From: Armigeres subalbatus
Taxonomy: Eukaryota > Arthropoda > Insecta > Diptera > Culicidae
DNA: 64,000 bases
Assembly: GCF_024139115.2 (NCBI RefSeq)
Contig: NC_085139.1
Span: 104,567,435-104,631,434, forward strand
Direction of reading: 5' to 3'
The position numbers and the translations under genes were made by a program. Shown here one piece after another: positions 1 through 10,745 of the stretch (positions are counted from its first letter, which is position 1; every line of letters begins with the position of its first letter). Below the pieces are notes generated by a model. That model had not been told where the DNA came from and did not search any database. It worked only from the letters and a program-made list of their open reading frames with translations.

Positions 1-800
1 GGCGGTCGTCGGTACCGAACATTGTTGATGACGGATAGTTTTGGGCGCAGTTTAACCATCACCAGATAGTGGTCAGAGTCGATGTTAGCGCCACGATATG
101 TCCTGACGTCGATAATGTCGGAGAAGTGCCGTCCATCAATCAGAACGTGGTCGATTTGTGATTCTGTCTGCAGTGGCGATCTCCAGGTGTACCGATACGG
201 GAGGCTGTGTTGGAAGTAGGTGCTGCGAATGGCCATATTCTTGGAGGCGGCGAAATCAATTAGTCGTAGGCCGTTTTCGTTCGTCAGCCGGTGAGCGCTG
301 ACCTTCTCAATAGTCGGTCTAAACTCCTCCTCTTGGCCAACCTGAGCGTTCAAATCTCCTATGATGATTTTGACGTCGTGGCTTGGGCAGCTGTCGTACT
401 CACGTTCCAGCTGCGCGTAGAATGCGTCCTTATCATCATCAGTGCTTCCGGAGTGTGGGCTATGGACGTTGATTATGCTGAAGTTGAAGAACCGGCCTTT
501 GATCCTCAACCTGCACATTCTTTCATTGATCGACCACCACCCGATCACGCGCCCTTGCATATCGCCCATCACTATGAAAGCTGTTCCCAGCTCGTGTGTG
601 TTGCCGCAGCTCTGGTAGATGGTATGATTACCTCTAAACGTTCGTACCATTGATCCCTTCCAACAAACCTGCAGCGCTACGATGCCGAATCCACGGTCCT
701 TGAGTATATCGGCGAGTATGCGTGTGCTCCCGATGAAGTTTAGAGATTTGCAGTTCCACGAACCGAGTTTCCAATCGCTAGTCCCTTTTCGTCGCAGTGG
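1..800 (-). CDS. Apurinic-type endonuclease domain of family A retrotransposon ORF, partial
   Basis: Translation of the minus strand is open for about 265 codons from near base 797 to the window edge, without a stop. Visible motifs of an exonuclease-endonuclease-phosphatase fold are SWNCKSL near the start, IIGDLNAQVG in the middle and SDHYLVMVKL near the window edge. Such domains nick target DNA to prime reverse transcription. Compared with the 28 kb copy, three bases are missing near base 670. The reading is VALQVCW instead of VALQEVCW, so the conserved metal-binding glutamate is lost while the frame is kept. A one-base loss near base 800 also shifts the N-terminus. The RT domain lies outside the window. 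The ORF is long and open but the endonuclease is probably inactive. Confidence 0.8.
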
Positions 801-1250
801 TCTTCGCCGATGGTTCCGGTCCGTACTCTCTTGTTGATTGTTCGTTGCGTGAGTTTTTTTTTTTTGGCTGGCTTGCAGGACCATTCCTCCTTATTTCCGG
901 TGGACCATGGTGCACAGTTTCACTTAGAGTCCCTCGCTGGCACTCGGACGATGATCAGCCGCCCCTAACATGGAGAACAGACGCTGTTGTGAGCCGATCC
1001 TGACGTGGAGAACAGGCGCTCAATAAGATTTGCACCTCCGGAGAGAAGCAAACCCCCCCTTCCCTGTCAGCATACGACCATAGTTCCCACCGGGGTTGGT
1101 TACCCGATCTTCCCTAAGGTTGCTCGTATCCCGGCCAGCACCGTGGGGAGGTAGGGATTGGAGTTGCTGGGTAAGAGGCTAAGAACCGCGAGATGGGGTC
1201 TATTTTATTCCTTAAGGTACGCGAAGTACCAATGGTACGCTTTACCCAGC
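1..1250 (-). mobile_element. RTE-like non-LTR retrotransposon (family A), 5' portion
   Basis: The first ~1.15 kb is the reverse complement of the plus-strand element at 28,117-29,160. It contains a GC-richer 5' untranslated region (about 800-1250) and then the start of the endonuclease domain, running toward base 1 and out of the window. This copy extends ~230 bases further 5' than the 28 kb copy, so it shows more of the family leader. Assignment to an RTE-like group is an inference from the single endonuclease-RT ORF without gag and from the C-terminal and 3' tail features of the sister copies. The exact 5' end near 1250 is uncertain. Confidence 0.85.
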
Positions 1251-1675
1251 ATTTGCCGTGCTATCTTCCATTATCTGCAGTTCTTCTCATTTTATTAGTT
1301 GTCTTTTATTTCTGCTTGGCTTCCGCGTATGTCCATCATCTCCCATCGTGCTTCTTATGAATTTTATACATTTCCATTTAAAACTTGTCTGATTCGTTTC
1401 GAATTTTATTTCGTCTGGTATGGTAACATATTAAAAAGTCTGAATCCTTTGTAAAATAATGAATTTTGTGTTCCCGACATCGTCATGTTTGGTAATCGCA
1501 AACCGTTCGCACTCCTTGTCGCATACCGTTGTACATCTGATCCATACATTATTTGTCACGTATTTCGGGGTCAGTCCATTTCTAGTTTTTAAAACTTGAA
1601 TCAGTGATGTGATTCGCTCTCTTCTTATCTTCTTCCTAATTCTTTAAATTCTTCTTAAAATTCTGGCAATATGTG
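1251..1675. other. AT-rich non-coding stretch
   Basis: No long reading frame, repeat structure or recognisable element was seen between the retrotransposon leader and the satellite-like repeat. Confidence 0.4.
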
Positions 1676-1860
1676 TATCAAAATTCTTGGAATTGTTTAG
1701 GAAACATATTTTCCATGTAGTTAAGACCATAAGATGGATGTCAACCGGGACGATCATACTGGAACAGGTTCCCGGAGGGCCTTAAGTGGCCACAAACTTA
1801 TTTAGAAGAGACCCTGGCATTAAAATTCTTGGAGTTGTTTCGGAAACATGTTTTTCCATG
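1676..1860. repeat. Satellite-like repeat, ~143 bp period, partial
   Basis: AAAATTCTTGGAATTG near 1679 recurs as AAAATTCTTGGAGTTG near 1822, about 143 bases later. The segment between, including CAGGTTCCCGGAGGGCC and GTGGCCACAAACTTATTT, matches the reverse complement of the repeat at 5375-5895. It is a dispersed family present here as about one and a quarter units. Confidence 0.6.
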
Positions 1861-3400
1861 AACACGCAGAAAAAACTATTTTAAAAACAATAATATCTCA
1901 CATAAATTCAAAAAGAATTTCGCATTGTTTTGGCGGTAATAAGAATTATTGTTGTTTCAACAATCCAATATGATTGTTTTCATAGAAGCTTAGAAAGCTT
2001 GAGCTTTTCTGAAAGTTTTGTGCGATTAAATAGTATTGTTGATTTAACAAGAGATCTCTGGTTATTTAAAAAATAATACTTTTTAATTTAAATGTCTTTC
2101 TTCTCGCAATTATTTATAAAATTAACAAAAAATGTTTTAATTTTTATTGGTATTTTATTTAAAACATTCGTTTGCAGTAACAAAGACGAGTTGATACAGG
2201 TCATTTTAGGTGAAAGTTAAACCGTATGAGTCCACAGAAGAGAGAAACCAACTGTCGATCTGAAATTTGTTTTGTTATTATTAAATTTTCGGAAACTATG
2301 TATTTGGATTATTCACTTACCTATTTAAAAAGCAATTTTTGTTATGCGCCGTTGTTATGCGATGCGGATGTCCACTACATGTCCGGTTCTACAGGTCTCC
2401 GAGGGTTGAAAAGTTTGCTCTACAGTTGAAACAATTTGGCCTACCGAATGGCCGAGGGTTCTATGGAACACCGATAAAATAATCGTAATTAAACAACAGA
2501 TTAAAATAATATGATTCATAATGAGAAAAACGTGCGAACATACCTTGAATCATGGCAAAAACATAACAATCCCGGTGTATATTTTTCCCGAAAATCTGAG
2601 GAAACTGGAGATTTTGAAATTCTTACCACGATTGTTTATACTCAAATCAAGCCGAATATTCCAATGTGCCTAATTATTTTTGGACAACCAAAATGCTTCA
2701 TAATCAGTTGTTTTATATTGATAAATTTCAAGGCAATAAAACAAGGCAATTCTCAAGAAAATGGTTAAATAATGTTCGGTCTGATCTTGGAATTTCTATG
2801 CAGGCTTATATCCTTATATAATCATTTTTGGTCATAGCTACTATTATGTGTCATAGCTACTATAAGTGTTTCATGACAGTATGCAATGTCCGAATTGGGA
2901 TATATAACAATGGTACAAATTTATTACACAACTAACTGAACAGTTCAGTTAGTGACGAAATGTCAAAATGAAGTCACTCTCAATAACCGCTGAAATATCA
3001 TACATTTGTAGTCAACGTACCACTGTTTGAAATCTTAAATGCATTACAGCTACCGAGCGATATTCGCTAAGTGAAACGTTTGCATGTTACATTTATCGGA
3101 AGGCTATTATAATTTTCAAACAAACATATTTATTATTAAATTTTGTGCACTTAAATCTGCTGAGGTTGTTTTCAAATGTATAAATTAAAATCATTCGAGC
3201 TTTTTCAAAAAGCTCATTTGCAATAACTATTGTTGAAACAAAAATACTTCAATATTGATATTATCTCAACAAACCTTGTTGAAACAATAAGTTTTGTAGT
3301 ATTTTCAATTGAATGTGAGGACATGAAAACAACAATCATGTTTTTTGGTTCAATGGTAGAAATTTTTTGTCCGTGAAGGTGAGACCGATGCTGGGTCCTT
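1861..3400. other. AT-rich unassigned sequence
   Basis: No supportable gene. Several motifs recur in inverted orientation near both ends, such as TTGTTTCAACAA near 1950 and TTGTTGAAACAA near 3230-3290, so this may be a decayed inverted-repeat element. Terminal similarity is too weak to define boundaries. Short ATG-initiated frames at 2226-2429 and 2511-2768 show no recognisable domain. Confidence 0.3.
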
Positions 3401-3424
3401 GGGGCGAATGACCATTAGACCGCA

Positions 3425-3560
3425 CGAAAATTAGGTCGAATGACAAGTTAGAAGTGAATAGTCAGAAGTAAGCAGTGAGAAGTGAAAAGTAAAAAGTGGA
3501 AAGAGAAAAGTGAAAAGTGAAATGAAAGAAATGAGAAAAAAAGAAGTGAAAAGTGACACA
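3425..3560. repeat. Purine-rich GAAGTGAAAAGTGA simple repeat
   Basis: A run of degenerate 8-10 base units (AGAAGTGA, AAAAGTGA). The same motif recurs at 4488-4640 and 53,110-53,180, and as its complement (CACTTCTCACTT) at 32,320-32,460. Confidence 0.7.
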
Positions 3561-3980
3561 GTGCTGACCCGATTTTGTCACTCCCATATTTTGTCACTCA
3601 GATTTTATTACATTTTCGACCCAATTTTATCACATCCCGATTTTGTCACGTTTTTGACCAATTTTATCTCCACAAATAAAATTAAAATTTTAGTCTTTCT
3701 TTTTTTTTTGTAAACTATTTCGCAAACAACAATGATTTTCATGAAATAACTTACAGCGCCTGTGGTTTATTATAAACCATTTCTGAGTTCCTGTCAAGAA
3801 TTTTTTAGACCTTTTTGGCAAGAAATAACGGGTACCGTTCACGAAATTTACGATGCCAAGGTGTAAACTGATTCATATTTGTGAAATTGATTAAAAAATT
3901 GAAAATAAAGTAAAATCCGATTTAGTCACATTCCCTATTTTATTACCCCAAAATTCACCAAGGAATGATAAAGTCGGGAT
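3561..3980. repeat. Degenerate TTTTGTCAC-type short repeat and flank
   Basis: Loose recurrences of CGATTTTGTCAC, ATTTTATCAC and ATTTTATTAC lie between 3570 and 3670 and again at 3900-3975. No coding signal is supported. Confidence 0.35.
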
Positions 3981-4487
3981 ATTACTATAGTGAGAAATGA
4001 GAAGAGAGAAGCTGGGTGGTGCGGATAGAATCGATTTGGTTGTCAAACTGAAGCCAAAATTTTCTATTGTGCCGGAGCCAAACATTGAAGAGTGTGGTTA
4101 TGTTCGTTTCTGATCTATTATTGAGAAGTATTGTTATTATTTGGGGAAAAAATAAAAATAAACTTTGTTTGAGTTTTGTATTCTTTGTAACTAATATTCT
4201 CACATTATATTTCGAGTGGGAAATTAGTAGGAATTCAACTAAAAAGCACTCGTTACGAAGTTTTACGAGATTCAGCAGTTGATTGGTGCATGAATGTATG
4301 TAAACAAGTGTAAAGTCATGTAGAGTCCAGCGCATTTGTGCGCCCTCATGCAGCGTGGAAAGAGAAATTCGAAGAGCGGGAAATGTTTGACAGCCAAGTA
4401 ACTGCAAAATAATTTTGTTTATGGGAGTGATTTCAAAATATCCCTCCACTCGCTTGAGCGCAGAAAAGCGGCTCTATCCGCAGCACC

Positions 4488-4640
4488 CAGGAGAGAAGTA
4501 AGAAGTGAGAAGTGAAGAGTGAGTAGTGAGATGCGAGAAGTGAGAGGAGAGAAGTTTAAAGGGAGAAGAAGGAAGAATCTAGACGGAAAAGAGAAAAAAG
4601 AAAAAGAAAGAAGAAAGAAGTTAGAAGAAGCAATCTGAGC
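4488..4640. repeat. Purine-rich GAAGTGAGAAGTGA / GAAGAA repeat
   Basis: About 150 bases almost free of pyrimidines on the plus strand apart from T in GTGA units, grading from AGAAGTGAGAAGTGA into GAAGAAAGAAG. The apparent frame on the opposite strand (4419-4679) is low-complexity Ser/Leu/Phe and is not a gene. Confidence 0.7.
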
Positions 4641-4975
4641 AATGCAGCAAATAAAAAAGTGTGGATCTATTGCATCCACAACTTCTTATTTACCACATTG
4701 TTCAGAATGCTCAGAGCAGTGGGGGCGGTTGACCTCCAGGAACGTCAAAATTTAAATTATCCAGAGGTAAGTTGGCGGCCGTTATCGCTCGCGGGAAACT
4801 GGATACGATTATATCAACATTCTTGAATTTGTTCTGGAAGCATGCTTTTCTAAGCTTATGGGCCTTCAAAAAGGTTTGCTATCGAAACGGTAAACCTGCT
4901 AAAGTGATTAAAAACAGTCGGGCAGGTATGTTTTACCTCTCTTACTCGATACCTTCAAATTGATATTGCTCGTTA
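4641..4975. other. Unassigned sequence
   Basis: No recognisable gene or repeat was seen. The short open frame 4772-4963 lacks any recognisable domain. Confidence 0.35.
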
Positions 4976-5106
4976 TTAGAATTCAACTAATAACGGAGTT
5001 AGAGCTCTAGTTGCAGTAACTTGAACTAAATGATTGGGATTTTGTCATCATTTAGTCTAAGTTACTGAAACTATAGCTATAACGCCGTTACTAGTGGAAT
5101 TCAAAC
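4976..5106. mobile_element. Small foldback MITE-like inverted repeat
   Basis: The left half (4978-5035, containing GAATTCAACTAATAACGG and AGTAACTTGAACTAAATGAT) pairs with the reverse complement of 5045-5105 (GAATTCCACTAGTAACGG, AGTAACTTAGACTAAATGAT). Arms of about 60 bases with scattered mismatches leave a loop of about 10 bases. There is no coding capacity. The outer boundary and target duplication are not clear. Confidence 0.6.
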
Positions 5107-5374
5107 AACAATCCATTAGGCAGAGTGGTAGAAAAACCTTCGCACTAGAAGTCCGCCATACAACATATTTTGAAATTCAGCTTCTGGAATGTGTTATTGA
5201 CAAACTACTTAATGATCGAACGCAAATTACTGAATGATCGTTAGCATCCTTGCCTTCAATATCGAATAAGGACGAGACCGCATTGAGCACTAGTGGTTAC
5301 AGAATATCGAATCTATAAAATTTAGGTTCCACAAAAATCTGTTTCGTTCTTGTGGCAAAACACATGTTTGCCCT

Positions 5375-5895
5375 ACTACTTTTGGAAACATGCTTCCGAA
5401 ACAATTGCTTGATTTTTTTTTAATCTATGTTACCAGGGTCCCCAGTTATCCTTGTAGGATTACCAATCCACAGATGCTTTCGATTGGGAAATATGATCAA
5501 CTCGCTGGGCATAGAGTATCCTGTGTGCTCACTACACAAGACACATAGTTAAGCAATTGATCGGCATAAAATAGCTTTCAATTGATTTACTGTGGATTAA
5601 CAAGTAGAATTGATGAAAAACAGGTCAAGTTCCAGTTGTCATGTAAAAGCAATGGAGAAAAAGAAGATAGCCAGGGTTTCTTTTAACTGAGGGATTCCAT
5701 TGGGCCCCACGGAAACCTGTTTAAGAATGACCAGTCCGTTGTCAAAGCATCGAATGGCCTAATTACACATAAGACCATGCTTCCGAGACAATTTCATGAA
5801 TTTTGAAACCCATATTGCCAGGGTTTCTTCCAAATGAGTTTGTGGCCACTTTAGGCCCCACGGGAACCTGTTTCCGGAATAACCGTTCCGTGAAC
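5375..5895. repeat. Satellite-like repeat, ~145-150 bp units
   Basis: Landmarks CATGCTTCCGAAACAATT / CATGCTTCCGAGACAATT, AGCCAGGGTTTCTT / TGCCAGGGTTTCTT and GGGCCCCACGGAAACCTG / AGGCCCCACGGGAACCTG recur at ~145-150 base spacing. About three imperfect units are present. The family is shared, inverted, with 1676-1860. Confidence 0.65.
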
Positions 5896-6540
5896 AATTC
5901 CTAAGAAATTACTTCGAAAGTTACCTTATTTAAACCATACGCAATTTCTAGAGGCATTCTTTCTAAAATTGCTGCAGGAGTTCCCTCGAAATTGTTTGAA
6001 TTTTGAGAATAAAGTACATATTTTCTTATGAAATTCGTAAAGAACTTTCCATAGGAATTGCTGGAGTAATTGCCGTAAAAATTTCCTAAGACATTGCTGA
6101 AAAAACTCCTCATGGAAGCATCTCCATTGGAATTCCTAAAGGAATTTCCGAAAGAACTCGTGAATTAATTTTTGAATGAACTTTAATGGATTTTCCAAAG
6201 AAATTCCAAAGATATTTTTATAGAAATTTCCAAATGAATATTTAATTTCCGAAGGAGTTCTAAAAGGAATTTCCGAATATATTGCTAAAGAAAGGAGGTT
6301 CCTAAAGAAATTTTCGAAAGAATTCCAAAGGAATTTCCGATGTAGTCCCTGAATGAATTTGCAAAGGAATAATACTGCAGAAATATTTTAGTAGACAAGG
6401 AGATTTCCAAAGGAACTAGTTAAGGAATCCCTGAAGGAAATTAGGGGGAATGTCCAAAAGAATTCTTGGAGAAATTCAAGAAAGTCGGAAATTTATTCAG
6501 GAACTCATTCTTCAATTATTTTAACAATTCGTTCAAAAAT
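5896..6540. repeat. Degenerate GGAATTTCC / GAATTCC repeat tract
   Basis: GGAATTTCCGAAAGAA, GGAATTCCTAAAGGAA and close variants recur every 25-35 bases. The motif is near-palindromic, so both strands look alike and spurious frames rich in Asn, Phe, Glu and Lys appear. Similar tracts lie at 23,850-24,830 and 33,120-34,870. Confidence 0.7.
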
Positions 6541-6555
6541 ATCTAAATAGTAGTT

Positions 6556-6599
6556 TGTGCAACTAGTTGCAAAAATCGAGTTTTGCAACGAGTTGCACA
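6556..6599. repeat. Hairpin, 19 bp stem with 6-base loop
   Basis: TGTGCAACTAGTTGCAAAA (6556-6574) pairs with TTTTGCAACGAGTTGCACA (6581-6599) with one mismatch. Each arm contains its own smaller palindrome (GCAACTAGTTGC). It may be the tip of a decayed MITE. Sequence 6600-7030 around it shows nothing else recognisable. Confidence 0.6.
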
Positions 6600-7035
6600 C
6601 GCTATTTTTTGCAATGACGAAAAATTGGCTTTAATATGATTAATCTGTACCAAAATTGTATAGTCTAGTTTAATCCTCATGATCATTCTTGCCAATAAAT
6701 CATATTTCTGCAGAGAGCAATCAGATTTCATGTTATCGTGTCACATTGCATAGTTCGACAAGCCATGAAGCAAATAGGATAGGAATCCTACACAAAGGCT
6801 CAGCTATGAATACAGCAAACTAATTGCTGTAGACAAAAAGCGCGATGCGCAATAAAAATATTTCTGCGGGATTTGGCTGATGGACCAAAATCTCATATGA
6901 AACCTCGTCATTTCCCGTAGTGGGCACCACCTAGCCGTCTCTCTCAGGGCACCAGGAGAGAACGTGCATTATTTTAATTTGTTAATTGTTACATGTTGAT
7001 AGTTAATCTTTATGTTTGTATAAAATAATAGTTAC

Positions 7036-7379
7036 GTGGGGCTGTTACACTGGCTGAACTTCCTTTTGGAAAATTTTGATGTCATGTTCATCAAACTAAT
7101 TAGCGCAGAGAATTCACTATTTAAGCACTTACCCAAGCTAATTCAGCAAAATGTAGTGAATTGTGTGATCGAATTGAAAGAGGAAGTGACATTCATAGAT
7201 ATAACACTAGAAACGCGGAAGATATAAGAACACCATACTTTTTGCATGGAGCTTCACAAAATTCTTTGTTTTTTAAAGGTATCAATTATTTTAATTCGAT
7301 GCCTACACATATCAAACGTGCAACGACATTATCACAGTTTAAGAGACTTTGTGTTTCACACGTAAAAGCTGCCTTTTAG
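7036..7379 (+). pseudogene. 3' end of a CR1/Jockey-like retrotransposon ORF2, truncated
   Basis: Two frames together resemble the C-terminal end of a non-LTR reverse transcriptase ORF. The first (from 7036) begins with an LLHWLNF motif, as found after the RT thumb in CR1/L2-like proteins. A different frame (7128-7379) continues with HRYNTRNAEDIRTP, SLFFKGINYFNSMP and FKRL before a stop. The 'H..NTRN', 'F.G...FN.LP' and 'FK..L' signatures are typical of these tails. A frameshift lies between them near 7100-7130. Everything upstream, including the RT core and endonuclease, is missing, as expected for a 5'-truncated copy. A GATGATGATGG stretch near 7510 may be the 3' tail. Exact clade is uncertain. 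Confidence 0.6.
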
Positions 7380-7519
7380 GCAACTACTTATTTGACTTTT
7401 ATAATTCAATAAATTTTGTATCTTGACGAAGTTTGACCTACGGATTGTTTGTTTGGACAATTGTATTTTTTATTTATTGAGGCACTGATAAACTGTTTTG
7501 TTCGCCTCGATGATGATGA

Positions 7520-8185
7520 TGGATTTTATATATATTGACGTAATTGTAATCTGACCTTTTTTTGTGTAGTCTACAAAAGTTTGAGTCTCGCGCGCGCAAA
7601 GCAGATATGGATGATTTTTAAAATTTATGTACAGACTTGCGCATTTTCAACTGTTTGAATAATTCTTCGGATTAGTAATTGGCTATCTGGTAGAGTTTTG
7701 TTCCCGTGGTTGATACCGAAACTTTTGATATCGACGGAGCGGTAACACAAGTTTTAGTTTTGTTGACGACTTAGATTATTAATTTCATTGATGCTTACGA
7801 GTGATAAACGTGGTCTTGTATAAACATGAAACGCGATTCTTGGTGGAACTTTTGAAATCTGTGCGAGAGGTATCACAAGTTTTGCATTTTAGTATAAACT
7901 CGAAGTATCACTACCGATGCTTATGAGAATCTGTAGATGAAAACAACAGTTTTTTTTTCTTAATTTACCTCTTTTGCTGGATAGTAATGAAAAGTTATGT
8001 AATTCATATCTGTGATGGTAATCAGATCGTTTTTGTTTTTTGCAAATCTGATTAAATTGTTATTATATCATTCAATAAATAATCTTAAAGATAAATCGTC
8101 TAGCTCAAACCTTTGTAGGGGTATGTGGCGGGACCATCATCATCATCATCATAAAAATAGTCATCTAAATACTGTTCTGATGTTG
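7520..8185. other. AT-rich unassigned sequence
   Basis: No gene seen. A short CAT trinucleotide run (about 8141-8153) lies at the right end. The open frame 8012-8242 runs through this simple repeat and the following palindrome and has no domain. Confidence 0.35.
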
Positions 8186-8291
8186 GTTTTCCATTATAGC
8201 ACCCAAATGAGTGCTATAATGAATATTATGCAACTCATTTGAGTTGCATAATGTTCATTAAAGCACCCATTTCGTTGGTATGGAAAAGTAG
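8186..8291. repeat. Nested palindrome of ~100 bp
   Basis: A perfect inner palindrome, ATTATGCAACTCA (8225-8237) and TGAGTTGCATAAT (8240-8252), is centred on 8238/8239. It is flanked by AAATGAGTGCTATAATGAA on the left and the imperfect complement TTCATTAAAGCACCCATTT on the right, then TTTTCCA on the left and TGGAAAA on the right. The left arm also forms its own hairpin (ATTATAGCAC with GTGCTATAAT). The structure resembles a very short foldback MITE. Confidence 0.6.
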
Positions 8292-8547
8292 GCCGTTTTA
8301 TCACTCAAAGACGAACTATAAACCAGGTATTATGAACAGGAATTGCAAAAAAATATCTATATAATTATATCGAACGTTTCAGCTTCAACCTTCCATAATT
8401 GAAAAAAAGGTAACTAAAAATACGCATTAGTAAGGTTTCAGTTAAAAACAGACCAAAAAAAAAATATTGGTGAATAATAGAAAGCTATTACTTTAAACTT
8501 TGTAATGAGCATAGCATTATCTGCGCCTATACCTTCGAAGCACTTCA

Positions 8548-8978
8548 TTAAGCTTGAGCTTGATGAGCGCACAATTCGTAGTTGCTACTCCGTGATTGAT
8601 CAGAACAATCGAAATTGCACAGGGAACCAATAGTTGGGGCTTTGGATTAACTTTCTCACCTCAATGTGCACAGGTCGAGAGGTCACTAAATAAAGGATCA
8701 ATAACGGGGCTGGCCACGTCCTTACGATCATCTGAGAAGGGAAGGAATGTTGGTGTGACAACCGTTGTTACTAGGGACCGAAATCATCTCTGCATCTCCA
8801 CAGTCGCCATAGGAGGGAGTTTTGCTAGTGGGACGGGGTAAGTGGTTGTACGGATCAGGATTCACCTTGGTAAGTGATGCGATCCATGCATCCTCAACTG
8901 GATAAAAACAAATATGCTATTAATTATTTTGACTTGTACATTAGTTCTAACGTACGTTGTCAATTATAATGGATTTTG
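8548..8978 (-). mobile_element. SINE-like retroposon with 21 bp target-site duplication
   Basis: A perfect 21-base direct repeat (8527-8547 and 8979-8999, core CCTTCGAAGCACTTCA) brackets 431 bases. The left end reads AAGCTTGAGCTTGATGA, the complement of the (TCAAGC)n 3' tail of the SINE at 52,271-52,886. The adjacent CGTAGTTGCTACTCC and GCACAGGGA also match the complement of that SINE, so this copy lies on the minus strand. A tRNA-like head is not evident at its 5' end (near 8978), so it may be 5'-truncated or a different subfamily. The internal GTCCTTACGATCA to GGGAAGGAATGTT segment is shared with 23,400-23,450. Confidence 0.7.
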
Positions 8979-9044
8979 CTATACCTTCGAAGCACTTCAA
9001 TCTAAAAACTGTGAGTAAACTAATTATCTATCTATCTATCTCTA

Positions 9045-10742
9045 TCTATATATATAAAACTCAATGTTTGTATGTTTGTATGTATGTTTGTATGTATGTT
9101 TGTATGTATGTTTGTATGTATGTTCCAGCATAACTTCTGAACCCATTTACCGATTTTAACCAAATTTGGAACACACATTCTTTATCTTAAGGAGACGACG
9201 ATAGGGGGGTTGGGAATGCTCTTTGGAAAAGGGGAAGGGTATGAGGGGAGGGGTATTGCTTAGTTATCGATCAACTCAGTGTAAATTCTGAACCTCTTGG
9301 TCGATTTCAACCAAATTTGGAACACAAATTCTTTATCTTGAGGAGGGGACGATAGGAGATTAAGCATGCTCTTTGGGAAAGGGGGAGGGTATGAGGGGAG
9401 GGGTATTGCTTAGTTATCGATCAACTCAGTGTAAATTCTGAACCCCTTGGCCGATTGCAACCAAATTTGGAACATAAATTCTTTATCTCAAGGAGACGAC
9501 GATAGTGGGTTAAGCATGCTCTTTGGAAAATGGGGAGGGGTTGGGGGAAGGGGTATTGCTTAGTTATCGATCAACTTTGTGTAAATTCTGAACCCCTTGG
9601 CCGATTTCAAACAAATTCGGAACACAAATTCTTTATTATAAGGAGCCGACGATAGGAGGTTAGGGATGCTCTTTACAAAAGAGGGAGGGTATGGAGGAGG
9701 GATATTGTTTAGCAATCGATCAACTCCTGAGCCTAAATACTGATCCTCAGGACCGATTTGAACCAAATTTGTGTCAAATATTGTCTGTCCTAAGGAAGCG
9801 ATTTTAGTGGATGTGGTTAAGTCATTTTAAAAAGGGGAGGGTGTGGGAGAGGGGTATTGTTTAGTTATCTATCAACTCAGCATGACTTCTGAACCCATTT
9901 ATCGATGTCCACCAAATTTGGAGCCCATATTATCTGTCTAAGGAAGCCTATAACAGACTGGGTAGGAGTGCCAAAGCTAAATGAGAAAGAGGGTATATTC
10001 ATTAAACGAACAGTTTAGTATACCTTTTTATCGCATAGGTCAATTTAAACCAAACACGTAAACACGTAATCTCACAATAACATTTTACAGGTAATAACAT
10101 TTCTCCAAAAATTACTAACGAAAATGATATTTCCCGAAAATGATACTTCCCGATACATATATCCCAGAATGTGACATTTCCCTAAAAATGACATATCCCT
10201 GAATGAAGCAGGCCATTAACATAATACTATTTGGCCTAAGGTCATTCGACATGAAGGACATTTGGGATAATTATGAACAGCATCAGAAAAATCTTGCATA
10301 GAAAGTAAGCATTTGCTGGGAATAAAACAATGATAATTGTTGTTCATCGGAATAATTATATGCCCAGTAAAAAGCAATGATTAATGTGTTTCCTTCTGGA
10401 TGGTGGATGTGATTGTTTCTTTAAAAGTAGGCATTTGCCCGGAATAAGGCAATGGTGGGTGTGATCCCTTTTTAAAAATATGCGTTGCCCGGAATATGGC
10501 ATCGATGGATGTTTTTCCATCTTTAGAAATAGACGTTTGCCCGGAATAAGACCTTTCAAACCTACGATCCCTTCTTCAAAACCAGTCAATGTTTCCAAAA
10601 ACCTTTTTTTTATCAAATGATAAAGTATGAATAAGTAAACACAATTACCCTGTTGACCAATTGGTTTTATAATTTTCCGATTGTAAAAGAAAACTGCAAA
10701 CCAAACTGGCAATTCCGAGCAAGGCCGGGTACATAAAGCTAG
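9045..10742 (+). mobile_element. Non-autonomous Helitron, copy 1
   Basis: The element starts TCTATATATATAAAAC, preceded by A. It ends with CCGAGCAAGGCCGGGTA and then CTAG followed by T. TC at the 5' end, CTAG at the 3' end, insertion between A and T, and no target duplication are Helitron hallmarks. The start region carries a (TGTTTGTATGTA)n microsatellite. The body consists of ~150 bp tandem units, and the last 400 bases contain smaller repeats around GCCCGGAATA. No Rep/helicase coding sequence is present. The minus-strand frame 10,356-10,712 is a by-product of the GCCCGGAATA repeats. The sibling copy follows three bases downstream. Confidence 0.8.
9128..9930 (+). repeat. ~150 bp tandem units inside Helitron copy 1
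   Basis: About five to six imperfect units, each with 'TTCTGAACC..TTG.CCGATTT.AACCAAATTTGG'-type text, AATTCTTTATCTTAAGGAG, CATGCTCTTTGGAAAAGG and GTATTGCTTAGTTATCGATC. Unit starts fall near 9130, 9283, 9431, 9580, 9730 and 9883. Confidence 0.75.
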
Positions 10743-10745
10743 TTA

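Noticed and set aside
291..653. 120-codon plus-strand frame near the left edge
   Set aside because: It is the antisense shadow of the family A endonuclease; the same shadow appears at 28,503-28,823 on the minus strand.
1857..3380. 1.5 kb transposon with CACG(C/G)A(G/C)AAAAAA ends
   Set aside because: Terminal similarity is short and A-rich, inner matches are low complexity, and no target duplication was found.
8141..8165. His-rich peptide (HHHHHH) encoded by a CAT run
   Set aside because: A simple CAT microsatellite in a short frame without other coding evidence.
10356..10712. 118-codon frame with repeated PGKRLFLK segments
   Set aside because: Falls on subrepeats in the Helitron 3' region; the second Helitron has only a shorter broken version, so there is no selection for coding.
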